Assembly: GCA_033961575.1 (NCBI GenBank)
Contig: CM066729.1
Span: 29,856,501 to 29,920,500 of the forward strand
Reading direction: 5' to 3'
Length of the DNA: 64,000 nt
From: Aselliscus stoliczkanus
Lineage: Eukaryota; Chordata; Mammalia; Chiroptera; Hipposideridae
The notes under the pieces were generated by a model that was not told the DNA's origin, ran no database searches, and saw only the letters and a program-made list of their open reading frames with translations. This document shows, piece by piece, positions 34,563-46,410 of the stretch. The position numbers and the translations under genes are program-made. The first letter of the stretch is position 1. Every line of letters begins with the position of its first letter.

Positions 34563-34643
34563 TTAGGTTGTTAGAAGAGTCATGACGTATTTTTTCTATG
34601 TTTTTCATTGCAAAAATGTGTCATGACTTTTCTGACAACCCAG
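34563..34643. mobile_element. Mariner-derived hairpin MITE, copy 2
   Basis: Same element as 28009-28088 in the same orientation: 'TCATGACGTATTTTTTCT' left, 'TTTTTCATTGCAAAAATG' centre, 'CATGACTTTTCTGACAACCC' right, then TA at 34644-34645. The left TIR is more diverged (TTAGGTTGTTAGAAGAG) and the left TA is not preserved. Confidence 0.9.
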
Positions 34644-34649
34644 TACCTT

Positions 34650-34800
34650 CACAGCCATCCTCTAAAGTCAGCATCATTATCCCCATTTTATATGTGAGTC
34701 AACTTGGAAAGCTCAGGGAACTTGCACAAAGCCAAGCAGCTAGTCAGTGACAGAGCTGCTATTTGAGTCCAGGTGTGTGAGACTCCAAGCCAGCATGCTA
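34650..34800 (-). mobile_element. MIR SINE, antisense
   Basis: 'ATTATCCCCATTTTATATGT', 'GCCAAGCAGCTAGTCAGTGA', 'CAGAGCTGCTATTTGAGTCC' and 'CTCCAAGCCAGCATGCTAAA'. This is mirror MIR order. Confidence 0.9.
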
Positions 34801-37059
34801 AACTACCCCATGACATGCCTACCCTGACAGGACTGACCTGGGGTGATGAGGATTAAAAACACTAGTGACAGACCATGCCTTCAGGAACCTCACACACACC
34901 AATACACACATCTGATAAAGAGTGCCAAGTGCTGTGTGGAACAATAAACTACAGGGTCTCAGGCTCGGAAAGAATGGAGTCTGCCTGGAGGGAAAGGAGC
35001 AGAGGCAGAGATCAGGGAGGGCCTCACAGAGGAAGGCCTTTGATCTTGGCCTTGAACTGTAGGCAAGAATTCTCAAGGGAGAGAAGGATGGTCCCCTAAG
35101 AAATAGCACGAACACCTGTGTGGCTGTGTGCTGCATCCAGAGAGTGGGGATTAAGCTGGTGTGGCCAAAGTGCAGTGTGAAAATGGGGGAACAGGCAAGA
35201 GCTGAGATGATGCGTCTTTATGCTAAAGGCAGTGGGGAGAAGTCAGGGCTCCCTGCTTATAAGCAACAGAAACAGACTCTATGTTAAACTAAAGTATACT
35301 CGCAGAAAGTACACTGGAGGCTTACAAAGTTTACAGGGACGCTTGAGAACCAGCCTTGGAGATTGTCAGAATTGCTGGGAGACCAGCAGCTCGTAAGGGC
35401 CAAGAAAGAATTATCAGCAGTGGCCTCCCAACAGGAAGAGTCTGGTCAGGACACCAGACTTTCAACCATGTTTCTGTACTTCATTGCATGTCAAAGACCC
35501 AGAGTCTAGAAGGATAAAACCCAACTGGCGAGCCTAGGACCCCCTCCTCCCTAGGCCTGAGAGGAAAGGGCTGTGGGAAGAGAATCCAGAGGGCCTTTCA
35601 GTTTTTCACACAAAAGGGAAGAGAAGAGTAATTGCCCCAAAAGAAAAATGAGGGGCTCTGCTGGGAGGAGAAAGTGGATGTGGGGTAGATTTAATAAAAA
35701 AGAAAGAAAGAAAAGAATCCTCTATAGAAAACTTCAGTGGTTTCAGAGCAGTCACATAGTCAGATCTATGAGCTGGGTGCCCCATGACAACATGGAGGTG
35801 TCTTAGAGAAGTTCGGGGAAGGACCTGTGGTCTAAGTGGCTGCTGTGTTAGTCCAGGTGAGAACTGGTAAAGCTTCTGAGTGAGTGTGGGGGTGGCAGTA
35901 AGAAGACAAACTCAGGGTAATAGAAACAGCATTCCACCGCCACTGTTAACTCTTACACCCCTCACTTGGGCAGCATTACATTTGTGTGATAAGAATAGTA
36001 TTGATCTAATGCGGGATTATCCCAAGGCTTGTGATTTTATAAATGAGAAAATAACACACACTCCAGGGAGACTTAGCTGTTCTATTAACAATTAATAGGA
36101 AAACGTGACAAAGCCAAGGCTCGGAAATCATGCTTATCATGAATATAATACAGAGCTGGGAGAGTTGGTCTGAACCCAAATCCATTCAGAGTAATTTTCC
36201 ATAAACCTGCCACCTCCAGTTTGAAAATATTTCATGTGTGAGACTGTGATTTTCTCTGACAGGCTAGGATAGTAAGAAGAGGAAGTTGGAAAAGTAAATT
36301 GCTCTTTTTGTAATGGTAAAAATGTCATTACTGTGAAGACCATTAATCTTTCTGATAAGGTATTAGATTTTGAGATTCTGGCTCTGTAATAATCAGCATT
36401 ATACGCAAGCATGTTTGAGAACTCCTAAATATATGATAACAACTGGTGTTATTTTATTACCCGAACAGTAATGGCTGTATTTTTTTCAAGTTATCCGGTG
36501 TAGCCAATTACTTGGACCAACCCTGAAAACAGCAGTAATTTGAAGGTGAAATCTCTCTGGCCCCAGCCCCAGCTGGCTCTGATGGGTCCCGTGAACTTAT
36601 TCTACCAGCCCTGCTGCGTCTCTTGTATCCTCTGGATAAGTCCTACCTTGTAGGATCTGCTGGAGGCAACAAGGACAGTTTCTGTGTCAGTCAGTCAAGT
36701 TCACTGTGTTCCATATTCTAATCCCAGATCTGATGACTAGAAGACTATAAGAAGAAGCTAGAAATCGTCTTCATTTGGGTTCTCCAACTGCAGAGCCTAT
36801 GACAAAAATTTGGGAACAAATAGTTTATTTAGGAAACGCAGACAGGGGGTGGTGAAATGAGAGTAGGAGGAAAGGAAAGGCAATGAAGGAAGGGTGCATT
36901 GTGTGCAGAACAGCTGTAGACAAGGGGAGCTCAGTCCCAAGAACCCTCCACGACACTGCGTGGGACACCTCAGAATTGTCCTGCCAGGGGAGAGAATGAC
37001 AGAGACACATAGAAGTGTAAAATTTCTTGAAGCATCTTATAGTCTATATGTAAAGACAA
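34801..37059. other. Unique sequence with unassigned old repeats
   Basis: 34855-35100 and 35720-35880 show the style of an ancient mammalian repeat ('GAGGGCCTCACAGAGGAAGG'). 36774-36995 could be a decayed LTR start ('TTGGGTTCTCCAACTGCAGA'). 36120-36420 is repeat-free. No coding gene. Confidence 0.4.
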
Positions 37060-37060
37060 A

Positions 37061-37096
<36 letters not shown>

Positions 37097-37150
37097 TATA
37101 TATATGCATGAATATATATATGCATGAATATATATATATTACACATATAT
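37060..37150. repeat. (TA)n with ATGCATGA-spaced repeats
   Basis: A (TA)n tract of about 30 bp is followed by 'GAATATATATATGCAT' units repeated twice. Low complexity. Confidence 0.93.
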
Positions 37151-38599
37151 AACATTACTTATAAAATACACATGTAACATGCCAAACAATTAAGAAATGC
37201 TACAGACAGTATAGATTAAGAACAAAGGTGAACTGTGTGATAAATATTGTACTTGTATAGAAGTGGAAATGACCAGTCTGGATTGAAATGGTTAAGAGAG
37301 TTTCATAGAGGACATAGGGCTTAACTTGACCTTGAAGAATGGCTGAGATATCATCATTTAGGGAGGAACAGGAGCCTGGCTGCTAGTATGAAAAAACAGG
37401 ACAGTGAGGAAGTCAACGTAGGGAAGAAGGTTGTGTTAGGGATTAATGGAAAATAAGGCTGTAAAAGTAGCAGGATTACTCACTGCCAGACTGAGTAATC
37501 TGGCCTATAGATCAAAGTCATAAACCAAAATGCCTTCAGAAACCAGTAAAAGTTTGGGGTGGTAAAGAGTAAGAAATAGGAGATGGTGGAGACTGTAGGA
37601 GATCTGGAGAATATAAAGGGCTTCAGATTTTTAAACTATTTAAAATATAGGTCTCTCCAAATAAAACATGGCTACAGGCCAAACTCTGTTAACCAGACCC
37701 TGGTTTTTACCCACTGTACCATTATCTGGGCTACCCTTTGCCATGCCATGTGATTGGCAGACATTACCAATCAAACAAATCACTAGTTCTTGCTAAGCCT
37801 AGATAAACCCTCAGAATCCTTCTTAATGTGATTAAGTCATGAGCATTCATTCTGTGTTCATTCCTCTCCCACAAGTTTGCATCAAACATACGCAAAAATA
37901 CATTAGCTTGTGAGTGAAGAGGGTCTATATTTATTGTATAAATTTGTAGTTTCTTGGTTTCCCTTTCCTCTAACCCGCAACTGCACATGTTCACACTTTC
38001 TTCTTTTTAATTTATTTTCAAATATGCATTAATTCTGCACTACTGGTGCCTTGGAGCTATAAGTTTACCCTTCCCTTAAGGAAATCAATGTTTCATGGTA
38101 TCCTTTTGATCAAGCTATATAGGGACCCAAGCAGGGGTAGACAGGGAAGTAGGGTTATTTAGTGACTTGAAAACCCAGTTCCCGGCTCCATCAGCGACTA
38201 TGACATGAGTCACTTTACCTCTGAGTTTCAGTGTTCCCAGATCCCAGTGAAGGTAATCATCTCTTCCTTGACCACCTGGTGCAGTTATTATGAGGCTCAA
38301 ATGAGTTCATGAGTGGTGTGAGGATCTGGCAAGCTAAAAGCCTTTTAACATTATTTTTCTGTCTGTCTTATACTTCGATCACAAGGGAACATGGGGGTGG
38401 TTGGGCAGGTGGGCATACATATCTGATGAGACTGCTGTGTGCTGATTATGTTGTATATTTTAAGGTTGATCATAGAACATGCTATTTGAAAGACTGCCCA
38501 GGAAACTAGGAAAGCTTTCTTCACAGGGAACCATGTCACAAAGAACAGATGTAAAATAAAGAAATAAAATGATTTTGCAGTTTGAGTGTGTCATCCTGT
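37151..38599. other. Unique sequence
   Basis: No gene. Fragments at 37270-37450 and 38140-38330 are MIR/old-repeat-like but too diverged to call. Confidence 0.45.
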
Positions 38600-38820
38600 G
38601 CAATAGACAATGAAGCTTTCTCCTTTCCAGCCCCTACATCCTAACAAATCCTGTCACAAACTCATGTGGTCCTCACAGTAGCATTGTGAGCCTGTCTAGG
38701 AGGTATGGTTACCCTCGTTGAGAGCTGAGGGAACCGAGTTCAGAGAAGGGGAAGTTACTCTTACATGGTCAGCAGCAGAGCCAGGAATTAAACCTGGGTT
38801 TTCCAACTCCCTTTATAATC
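38600..38820 (-). mobile_element. MIR-class repeat, antisense
   Basis: 'TGTGGTCCTCACAGTAGCAT', 'GGTCAGCAGCAGAGCCAGGA' and 'AATTAAACCTGGGTTTTCC' in antisense order. Confidence 0.78.
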
Positions 38821-38940
38821 CTGTCAATTTCCCTGTCCACCCCTAGCTAAAAATATTGTTCAGCTTGGGTTCCAAAAGGTTGATGGGAAAGAAAAAGAAA
38901 TAAAAACATGGCCATTGTCTGCTGTGTCTTAGCGGAGGGT

Positions 38941-39238
38941 TTGAGATTGCACTCCCTGATCCTAGCTACCCACAGCCTACTGAATCCTGCCCTGCTGGAA
39001 GAATCTGTGTCGAGGTGGCCCTGCCAGCAGCTAACCTGGTGAAGGGATGGGTTTACACTTAAATCAGTGTTTCGTCTAATGCTCCTCTCCTGACTTCATT
39101 TGTAAAATGGTGTGTAGATCTTGGATAAGCACACAAGCCTGTGAGCCGAATCAAAGCCATTTGTGAGACAATAAATTCAAATCAGAAACATGGTGATATG
39201 TACAGATGAGGAGAGGTTTCCTTGGCAAGAACCAATGT
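38941..39238 (+). repeat. Inverted duplication, left arm
   Basis: This 298-bp segment reappears in inverted orientation at 41823-42143. In the best block (about 39047-39185), I count about 7 differences in 139 bp. The block at 38958-39040 has about 8 differences in 83 bp. Shared signatures include 'AATCCTGCCCTGCTGGAAG', 'GTTTCGTCTAATGC' and 'GGATAAGCACACAAGCCTGT'. Similarity ends sharply after 'CCTTGGCAAGAACCAATGTA'. I do not recognise it as a named repeat family. Confidence 0.93.
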
Positions 39239-41822
39239 ATTTCCTTGCCTTCCCCCTTTTTATGAGAGATATGGAAAAGGCGGTCAATAATGATTTAATT
39301 GTGCCCTGTTGCAGATGAAACTCAGAATTCCAATAGGCCCAAAGATATTAGCAGTATGAAGAAAAATACCTTAATAACATGGGTAGGAATTCTTTTCAGT
39401 CATATCATTATACTTCACACAGTATTTTCATTATTTGGAGGAGAAAAGGCCCAATGTGTACCCTTTTTCCATATGATGAAATAAGAAATAAACACATGAA
39501 AATTAAATGAAACTTAAACCCAAATATTTTATTTATTATGTAGAACCAGAAATTGATGAGTGCCTTTCAGAGTGCCAGTGATTCAAACGATGTTTCTAGT
39601 GCCATGTAGATTGTGAATTTCAAACTAATAGAAATGGGATTCTCATCCCGGTCTTTCAGAAACAGGTTGAACTTCATTTTCCTAGACTGGGAACTAAATT
39701 GTTGTCTGTGGGATGAAGATGGTGAAGTAAGTGAGCTTGAAGCATGAAGGAAGAATGAAAGGATGAAAGAAGGGAAGGGGAAAAAAAAGAGAGCAGAAAG
39801 AACGGGAAGGGGAGAGAAGGGAAGGGAAGAAGGAAGGAGGGGGGAAGGCAGGGAGGGAAGAGTATATGCCCCTCTAGTGACCTGGAAGAATCCAAGCCTC
39901 TTAAAGTCAGCTTTTACATCTTTCTTATTGACAAGACCAGACTCATTTTCAATTAACAGATTTCAAGGTTTCAAGTTGAATGAATTGGTCTACTTAATTT
40001 AAAAATGTTTTCATCCTCCTTATGCAAAAATACTGTCCCACATTTGGTGATGTTCTACTTGACCATGCTTTTGATTGACAGTAAAATCACAGGAAGTGAT
40101 TCATACCATAAATTCACAATTAAATAACTCTATGAGGCGTATGAAATAAACAGCATTTCATTAGTGAATTCTATTACTCGCATCTAAGCATCATCAACAA
40201 AGTGCCTGTAACTCTAGGATCCTTCAGAATCACTTATGCTGACAGGAAACTTTAGTTACATACTCCTAAATGCACCATTCATAACTAGTATTTTCGATAT
40301 TACTCGTAGTAACTAGAGTTTTTGGAAGTCAAGTTCAATTTGGGAAAAGGAGCATGTTTTGTTAAATGTCTGTTATAAATCATGAGTTTTGTGTTTCTGT
40401 GGTGGTTAAAATGCCCTCTCCTTCAGCCTCTGTCCCGACATATAATCAAAGTAGAAGCATGATGCTTGCTATACAAATGTAGCTTCAAGCCTTTTCACCC
40501 CTTCAATCCAATGGCCTCCCCTCAACCCATCCTATATCAAAATTCTGGAGCCTTTACTGGAACAAAATAATTACATTCAAAAATGTACAGAATTCCTAAT
40601 TTTGCACAATTAGTATTTTTATAACGTCTGTAAGATTTCGAACTACTTCCATTAATTCATTGTAATAAGCTGAGATTTTGATGCAAGCATGCAAATAGGA
40701 GCACCATTCTATCTGGAGGGCAAATATTATAGTACGCGGTGGGGGAGGGGGTCATTTTAAGTTAATGCTTACACACTCCTCTTAACCTTGATGACACTTG
40801 TCTGATTATATTAATGGGCAAGAGAGTGTTAGACAAAGCCACTGTGGTCCAAATAACAGGGAGAGCAGATGGGTACACCACATGAAAATCACAGCCATTC
40901 ATCTATGTCCTCTTTAAGAGCACACATTTCCACTGTGAACGCATGATAATGATATTCACTTTGTCATTTTAAATTTAAATAAACAGTTAGTTACCAAGGC
41001 ATGAACTATGCTTTAACTGACCATAAGTATAAATTTGGTTATATCACTTCTACTGTATTCATCTAAAAGATTGAATCACTACTTCCTTTAAAATTCACAT
41101 CCAAGAATTTTTAGTTGCCATCTGAATCCATTCACAACTGTTCAAGCACTTAGTCAACACGTGTTTCTGGACTGAGTTATCTGTCTAGTACTATGGAAGA
41201 CACAAAAATAAAAAAGACTGTCTGCCCTTTGGGAGTTTATCATCTAGAAGGGGAAAAAAAGATGCACAGGGAGACGCATGGTGGAAGGACGACCAAAGCC
41301 AAGTGCTGTGAGAGCCGAGAAGGTTTGGCTGGAGCTTGCCAGGAGCTGGAGATCAGAGAAGTCTGACAACCAGGTGGGATTAAGGTGGATACTGAAAGAG
41401 GGTTGGGTTTTGACCCCCAAATAAATTTACTTTTTTGCCTTTCCAGAAAGGGGAACCCCAGCTTTCCCAGTCTTAACTGTGAAGAGGATTGCACAAAAAG
41501 TGCTCAAGAAAGTGAATCACGTGGCCCAAGTGGTCTGTGTTGTGTGCAATTATTTCACCCAAATGCCCTAAATTCATTTAGCCATGACAATGAAGCCCAA
41601 AAAATAAATCTTGAAACATGTCATAACAGATTTGCTCCACTGCCAGTGCAAGAGAGAATACAAAAATGAAAAAAAAAAATGAAAAAGTTAGTAAAATATT
41701 AGATGACAGAAGTTAATTTGCTAAAATTTGGCTTGGGGTTCTTAGAAAACCAAACTTTTCTCTGTTTAACTTTGTAAACCTTGCCAATGAAGCTGGCTTC
41801 TGAATCAAATTGGGAAGAAAAA
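39239..41822. other. Spacer between inverted arms; mostly unique
   Basis: A GA-rich purine tract lies at 39735-39860. 40080-40720 is repeat-free AT-rich sequence. 41110-41420 resembles an old interspersed repeat. No coding gene recognised. Confidence 0.5.
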
Positions 41823-42143
41823 TTACATTGGTCCTTGCCAAGGAAACCTCTACTCGTCTGTATTATCACCATGTTTCCTTTTTGAGTTTATTGTCTCACC
41901 AATGGCTTTGATTCAGCTCACAGGCTTGTGTGCTTATCCAAGATCTACACACCATTTTACAAATGAAGCCAGGAGAGGTGCATTAGACGAAACATTGATT
42001 TAAGAGTAAACCCATCCCTTCTAGCATCTGGGCAGAGAAGACCATCAGGTCAGCTGCAGGCAGGGCCACCTAGACACAGATGCTTCCAGCAGGGCAGGAT
42101 TCTGTAGGCTGAGGGCAGCTAGGATCTGGGAGAGCAGTCTCAG
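41823..42143 (-). repeat. Inverted duplication, right arm
   Basis: Reverse complement of 38941-39238, from 'TACATTGGTCCTTGCCAAGG' at the left to 'GGATCTGGGAGAGCAGTCTC' at the right. It carries about 20 extra bases near 42022-42046 that are absent from the left arm. Neither flank extends the match. Confidence 0.93.
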
Positions 42144-42234
42144 CTACATACCAGTAGGTAGCTGCTTTCTCTTCATCTTTTGTTGCCCATTCCAATTAGG
42201 AACTCTCAACTGATTCTACTTGCAGACCACAGGG

Positions 42235-42480
42235 CAACCGTAAGTGGAGACAGCATGGGACCCAGAAGGGACCACTCACCTGGACCTGGAGTCAGGACTC
42301 TGCTTCCCAAGCAGCTGTATGACTCTGGAAAAGTGACATCTCATCTCTGAGCCTCAGTTTTCTCATCTGCACAATGTCATACCCATATCACAGGGTTGTT
42401 GTGAGTTTCCAGTGAGCTAAGCTGTGTGACAGTACTCTGTAAACTGTAAAGTTCTGCCTAAATATCAGTGTCAGCACATC
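42235..42480 (+). mobile_element. MIR SINE, full-length-like
   Basis: 'TGGACCTGGAGTCAGGACTC', 'CTGAGCCTCAGTTTTCTCAT', 'CAGGGTTGTTGTGAGTTTCC' and the tail 'ACTGTAAAGTTCTGCCTAAA'. Confidence 0.92.
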
Positions 42481-42569
42481 ACCATTTGCCATTGGTTTCT
42501 GCCCTGAACAAGAAACCTCCCTTACTGAGGTAAAGCTCTTTTATTTTGTCACCAAGGTTATTCTTATTG

Positions 42570-42740
42570 CTGCTGCTACTTACCTGTGTGACCTCAAAGA
42601 ATCCATTCGGCCTTTTAGAACCTCATTTTTCTCACCTACAAAGTGGGCGTTATAATTATGCCTACCCTGCCTATCTTACAGGATCACTATAATAATAAAC
42701 TAAGGTAAAGGGATATGAAAGCAAATTGCGAACTGAAAGC
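42570..42740 (+). mobile_element. MIR SINE fragment
   Basis: 'CTACTTACCTGTGTGACCTC', 'CTCACCTACAAAGTGGGCGT' and 'CTTACAGGATCACTATAATA'. Confidence 0.85.
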
Positions 42741-43173
42741 ATCCCACAACTATTCATCGTTATGCCCATTCAGAGACTCCAAGCCTACATACCTAATCCA
42801 GATTCGTGGTTGAATTCCTGATCCTTGCTCCTCAGGCCACCTCCCTGGATGTAATTTGTCACCTGCTTTGTCACTTTCATGCCCCTGCTCATCCTTCAAG
42901 CTTTTCTTGTCTCTGGTTCTAGCCCACTGCATGCTGTATAGCCTATGCCCCTACCCTGGAGTGCCCTGCTCTACCCTGCATATCATTTCAGGAACGCTAT
43001 TTCAGAATCAAGCTACTTCTACTCCATTGCCCTGATCCTGAGCTCGGGCCACAGTATTGCCAGGTCTTGACAATTCTGGGCCTCTTTTGCCTGAGTCTGT
43101 AAATCTCTGTTGCTTAGACTTTCAAAACCCCTGGCTGTTCATCTTGCTTCATGCTTAGAACGCTCATCGAGGG
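42741..43173. other. Unassigned, L2-like in places
   Basis: 'CATCCTTCAAGCTTTTCTTG' near 42890 hints at an L2 piece. No gene. Confidence 0.4.
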
Positions 43174-43300
43174 CAGCAATTCTCAACATTGGCTGTACAT
43201 TGGAATGATGTGGGCAACTTGAAAAAATGACAATGTCTGGGCCCTACCCGCAAAGATTCTGATGTAATGGGTCTGGAGTGTAGCCAGGTTATAACCTGGG
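43174..43300 (+). mobile_element. MER5-like hAT-Charlie relic
   Basis: 'CAGCAATTCTCAACATTGGC', 'TGTCTGGGCCCTACCCG' and 'AAAGATTCTGATGTAATGGG' match the element's left end and middle. The right end is lost. Confidence 0.85.
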
Positions 43301-43772
43301 ATAGGAGTGAGGGCTGTTGACAATCCACCTTTCACCTGCATTGGATGTAGAGGCCAAAATCTACAAAAAAGGTGAGTCCTAAGAAGCAACATGTTCAACA
43401 CTCACAATACTAGTCCTGAATCCAAATCCTAGGAGACTGATTCAAAATGGCAGCCTAGTCCCACTGGATCACCAGGTCTTGGATAGCAGAAGTCAGGAAA
43501 GAGAGGGATGTTGTGGCAAGACTAAATCTGGGCCTCCAGTTAGCATTGTTTATATTCCACCCTGAGTTGAGGAAAAGGGCAGGGCCCTCATAGTTAAAGA
43601 TAATGGGCTTGATATTCTGTATAGTAGACAAGAGTGGAATTTTTATGGACCCAAAAGTCAGCTTTCAGCTTATTCTTTTATGTGCTTACCTGTAAGTTTG
43701 GACCCACTTTGCATCCAGGAAGTTTTGATCTTTCCATGTTCAAAGTCTTTGATAAAGAATCAGTCATGACAG

Positions 43773-44138
43773 CAAAAATAGGCAACTGCAATATTGTCAC
43801 TGGGTTATGAAAAACAGTTTGGGGAATATAATTAATAATGTTGTAAATATTCTGTGGAATGTCAGATGGTCATAGGTCTTGTTAGGGAGACCATTTCATG
43901 GATGGAGTAGAGGTTTGATCACTGCACTGTATGACTAAAGCGGAGGTTGTATACCTACTGTAATTGAATATATATATAGATAGTCACAGGATGTGGATTA
44001 TACTGTGGAAGAGAGTCAGAGGAAGAGTAATCGATATATATGATATGGGGGGAGTGGGGTGGCGAATTGGGGGTGGGGTTGTCACTTTGAGGGGTAAAAT
44101 GTATAACTATTGCACTGTGTTGTACACCTGAAACTAAT

Positions 44139-44169
<31 letters not shown>

Positions 44170-44172
44170 AAA
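43773..44172 (+). mobile_element. Young LINE-1 3'UTR-only insertion with 19-bp TSD
   Basis: Extremely 5'-truncated L1. It starts in the 3'UTR ('CAAAAATAGGCAACTGCAAT'), ends 'TTGTACACCTGAAACTAATT', and is followed by a (TAAA)n tail. A perfect 19-bp TSD AAAGAATCAGTCATGACAG occurs at 43754-43772 and 44173-44191. It is nearly the same sequence as 6079-6450. The long perfect TSD and low divergence mark a recent, lineage-specific event. Confidence 0.96.
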
Positions 44173-44191
44173 AAAGAATCAGTCATGACAG

Positions 44192-44325
44192 TGGTAAGAG
44201 CCTCAAAGGCCAACATTTTCATTTTACACACGAGAAAACTGGGCCCATAGAGGACAAAGTTTGTCTCAGGTCAGACAGCAAGTTGGACGCAGAGTTCAAA
44301 GTAGAATGCAGATCTCCTGTCACCA
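44192..44325 (-). mobile_element. MIR SINE, antisense
   Basis: 'TTTTCATTTTACACACGAGA', 'CTCAGGTCAGACAGCAAGTT', 'GACGCAGAGTTCAAAG'. The L1 insertion landed next to it. Confidence 0.8.
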
Positions 44326-45224
44326 TCCAGCATAGCAATGGGGACGAGACTGCCTTAAGTATCACATATTTAAACTGTGAAGTTAAGAACTATGCAAAAA
44401 ATTCTCTGAAAATAGATGATGTGGTTAACAAAATTTCTGACTGATGCAGATGTATTTTAAACTCTTCTACCATTTTGAGACTGTGGAGCAAGTCAATTTA
44501 TTAGGAGTGGAGGTCCAGCAGGTACAAGCCAGGTGCTTGCCACTTATTTTAAAGGGAAAAAAAAGAAAAGAAAATGAACCTGAGTTTTTCCTTGGGTTTT
44601 GTTTTCTTTTTCAGCTGGAGAGGAATTCATAGTTTCTATTATCTTTGCACTGCGATTTCTGGGGGAGTGCAATTAGCATGCTGGGACACATTTTTCACCT
44701 AGACCCAGGATATTGATCTAAGGATTCACACTGTAGTTGGATGCTGAGCGACAGATGTAAAATATTTCCATGTAGGTGACTGTCAAACCAGGGCTGAGCC
44801 ACCAGAAGACCTTTCTCTCTGGAGGACTCTGGCTAAACAGGAAGACAGACAAAGCAATCACAATTATACATGGCATTGCCCTTTACGGTTTATAAAACAA
44901 TTTAAGGCATTGGTGCAGCCATATCTTAGAAAAGTATACAAATCAAGGAAGAATCACAAAATAGGAAGAAACAGCTCAAGCTATTTTGGGGGGTGAGGGG
45001 ACGACACTTTATAAACTCCCTGTGATTTTGGAGATAACCCATTTTTTTAGATGTCAAAACTAAGTTCAGCAAGATCATGTGATTTGTCCAGGTGACACAA
45101 GAGTAACGATAATGATAATGACCAAGTTTCTCATTTCCTGTCCAGAGTCTATTTTACTAGCACACCACGGATGCCTCAAGCAAAGATGGGGGCAGGGCTG
45201 AGAATCCAGGAGGCCCGAGTTAGC
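44326..45224. other. Unique sequence
   Basis: No coding gene or assigned repeat. Confidence 0.5.
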
Positions 45225-45290
45225 GGTAACAGCTGAGAAGCTGGTTTGCCACGGTGGTAACAGCTGAGAAGCTGGTTTGCCACGGTGGTA
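45225..45290 (+). repeat. Perfect 31-bp tandem duplication
   Basis: The unit begins GGTAACAGCTGAGAAGCTGG and is repeated exactly at 45225-45255 and 45256-45286, with a 4-bp third start (GGTA). No mismatch between units. Confidence 0.97.
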
Positions 45291-46044
45291 GGGCAGATGC
45301 CAGGGGCTGCAGTTGGCCTTGATGAAGGCAGAGGTGCCCTTATTAATGAGTGTTTCTGGCTGGCTGTTGGCCCAAGTTGTACCTGCACTGAGGGGCATCT
45401 AGTCAGCTGAGCAGCTCAGCAAGCTGGACTAAGTCTATGTATGAAAAGACCACTTAGATATAGCCTTGACCTAATAAAATAACTGAATGGAATTTTTCAC
45501 TCTGATCAGATGGTTTCCAGCGCTGTTTAGGATGACGAGTCACACTGCCCTGCTGGTCCCTCAGCCTCCCTTCCCTGGAGCTTGTTGGATTAGCTAGTGG
45601 CAGTATCTGAATGATGCTGCCGTAGGGTTTCCATTTCTGTGTAATGCCTATGACTACTGTGGGACTTTGCATAAATTGTTTAACATAGAGAATGAAAGTG
45701 TTTCTATACTTTTTCTCGGTGCTGAGGGAATGGTAAGTTAGAATAATGGATTTCATTTTAGAGAAAATCAGATACATTGATCTTTTCATTTGTATGGATA
45801 CTGTGAGCTTTCATACTTTGGAAAGATGAGCAAAACTCATAACCAACTAAATACCTTATGCCCCAGAAAATTCTCCTCTGTGGAAAAGTGATCTTATAAG
45901 AAAACTGAACCCCATTCTCCCCGTCCTGTGAATATTGTAATCTTTCCTCACATTTAAAGTGATATGTTTATACACCAATTAGTACAAAGTCTCCAACATA
46001 GAAAAATAAACCCTGTGTTTGTGAAAACAGGACATTTATTTAGT
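45291..46044. other. Unique sequence
   Basis: The minus-strand frame of 111 codons at 45454-45789 shows no domain or repeat signature and is probably chance. Confidence 0.5.
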
Positions 46045-46255
46045 GCGGACTCTGGTGCCCAACTGTCTGGATTCAAATTCAACTGTGCCACTTACCATCT
46101 GTGTGACTGTGGGTGTGTTACTTAATCTTCCTTTGCTAGCTTCCTCATCTATAAAATGGGAATATCTTCATAGGGTCATTGAAAATATTAAATTAATTTA
46201 TTATATCAAGTGTTAGAGGCCCTAGGACATGGTAAATACTCAACAAAAGTGATCT
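46045..46255 (+). mobile_element. MIR SINE
   Basis: 'AACTGTGCCACTTACCATCT', 'GTGTGTTACTTAATCTTCC', 'CCTCATCTATAAAATGGGAA' and the tail 'GGTAAATACTCAACAAAAG'. Confidence 0.93.
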
Positions 46256-46289
46256 TTATTTTTATATTATAATTCTCTCATCCTGTATT

Positions 46290-46410
46290 ATTTTAGTGGT
46301 TCCTTCACTCTCATTTCTGTTTAGTCTCCATTTTTCTACTTCCTTGCTTATCCAACCCATTCTATATCTGGTTGCTAACATAATCTTCCAAATGAACAGC
46401 ATACATAATT
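46290..46410 (+). mobile_element. LINE-2 fragment (tentative)
   Basis: 'CTTATCCAACCCATTCTATA' and 'TAACATAATCTTCCAAATGA' fit a mid-3' L2 piece. Confidence 0.5.
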
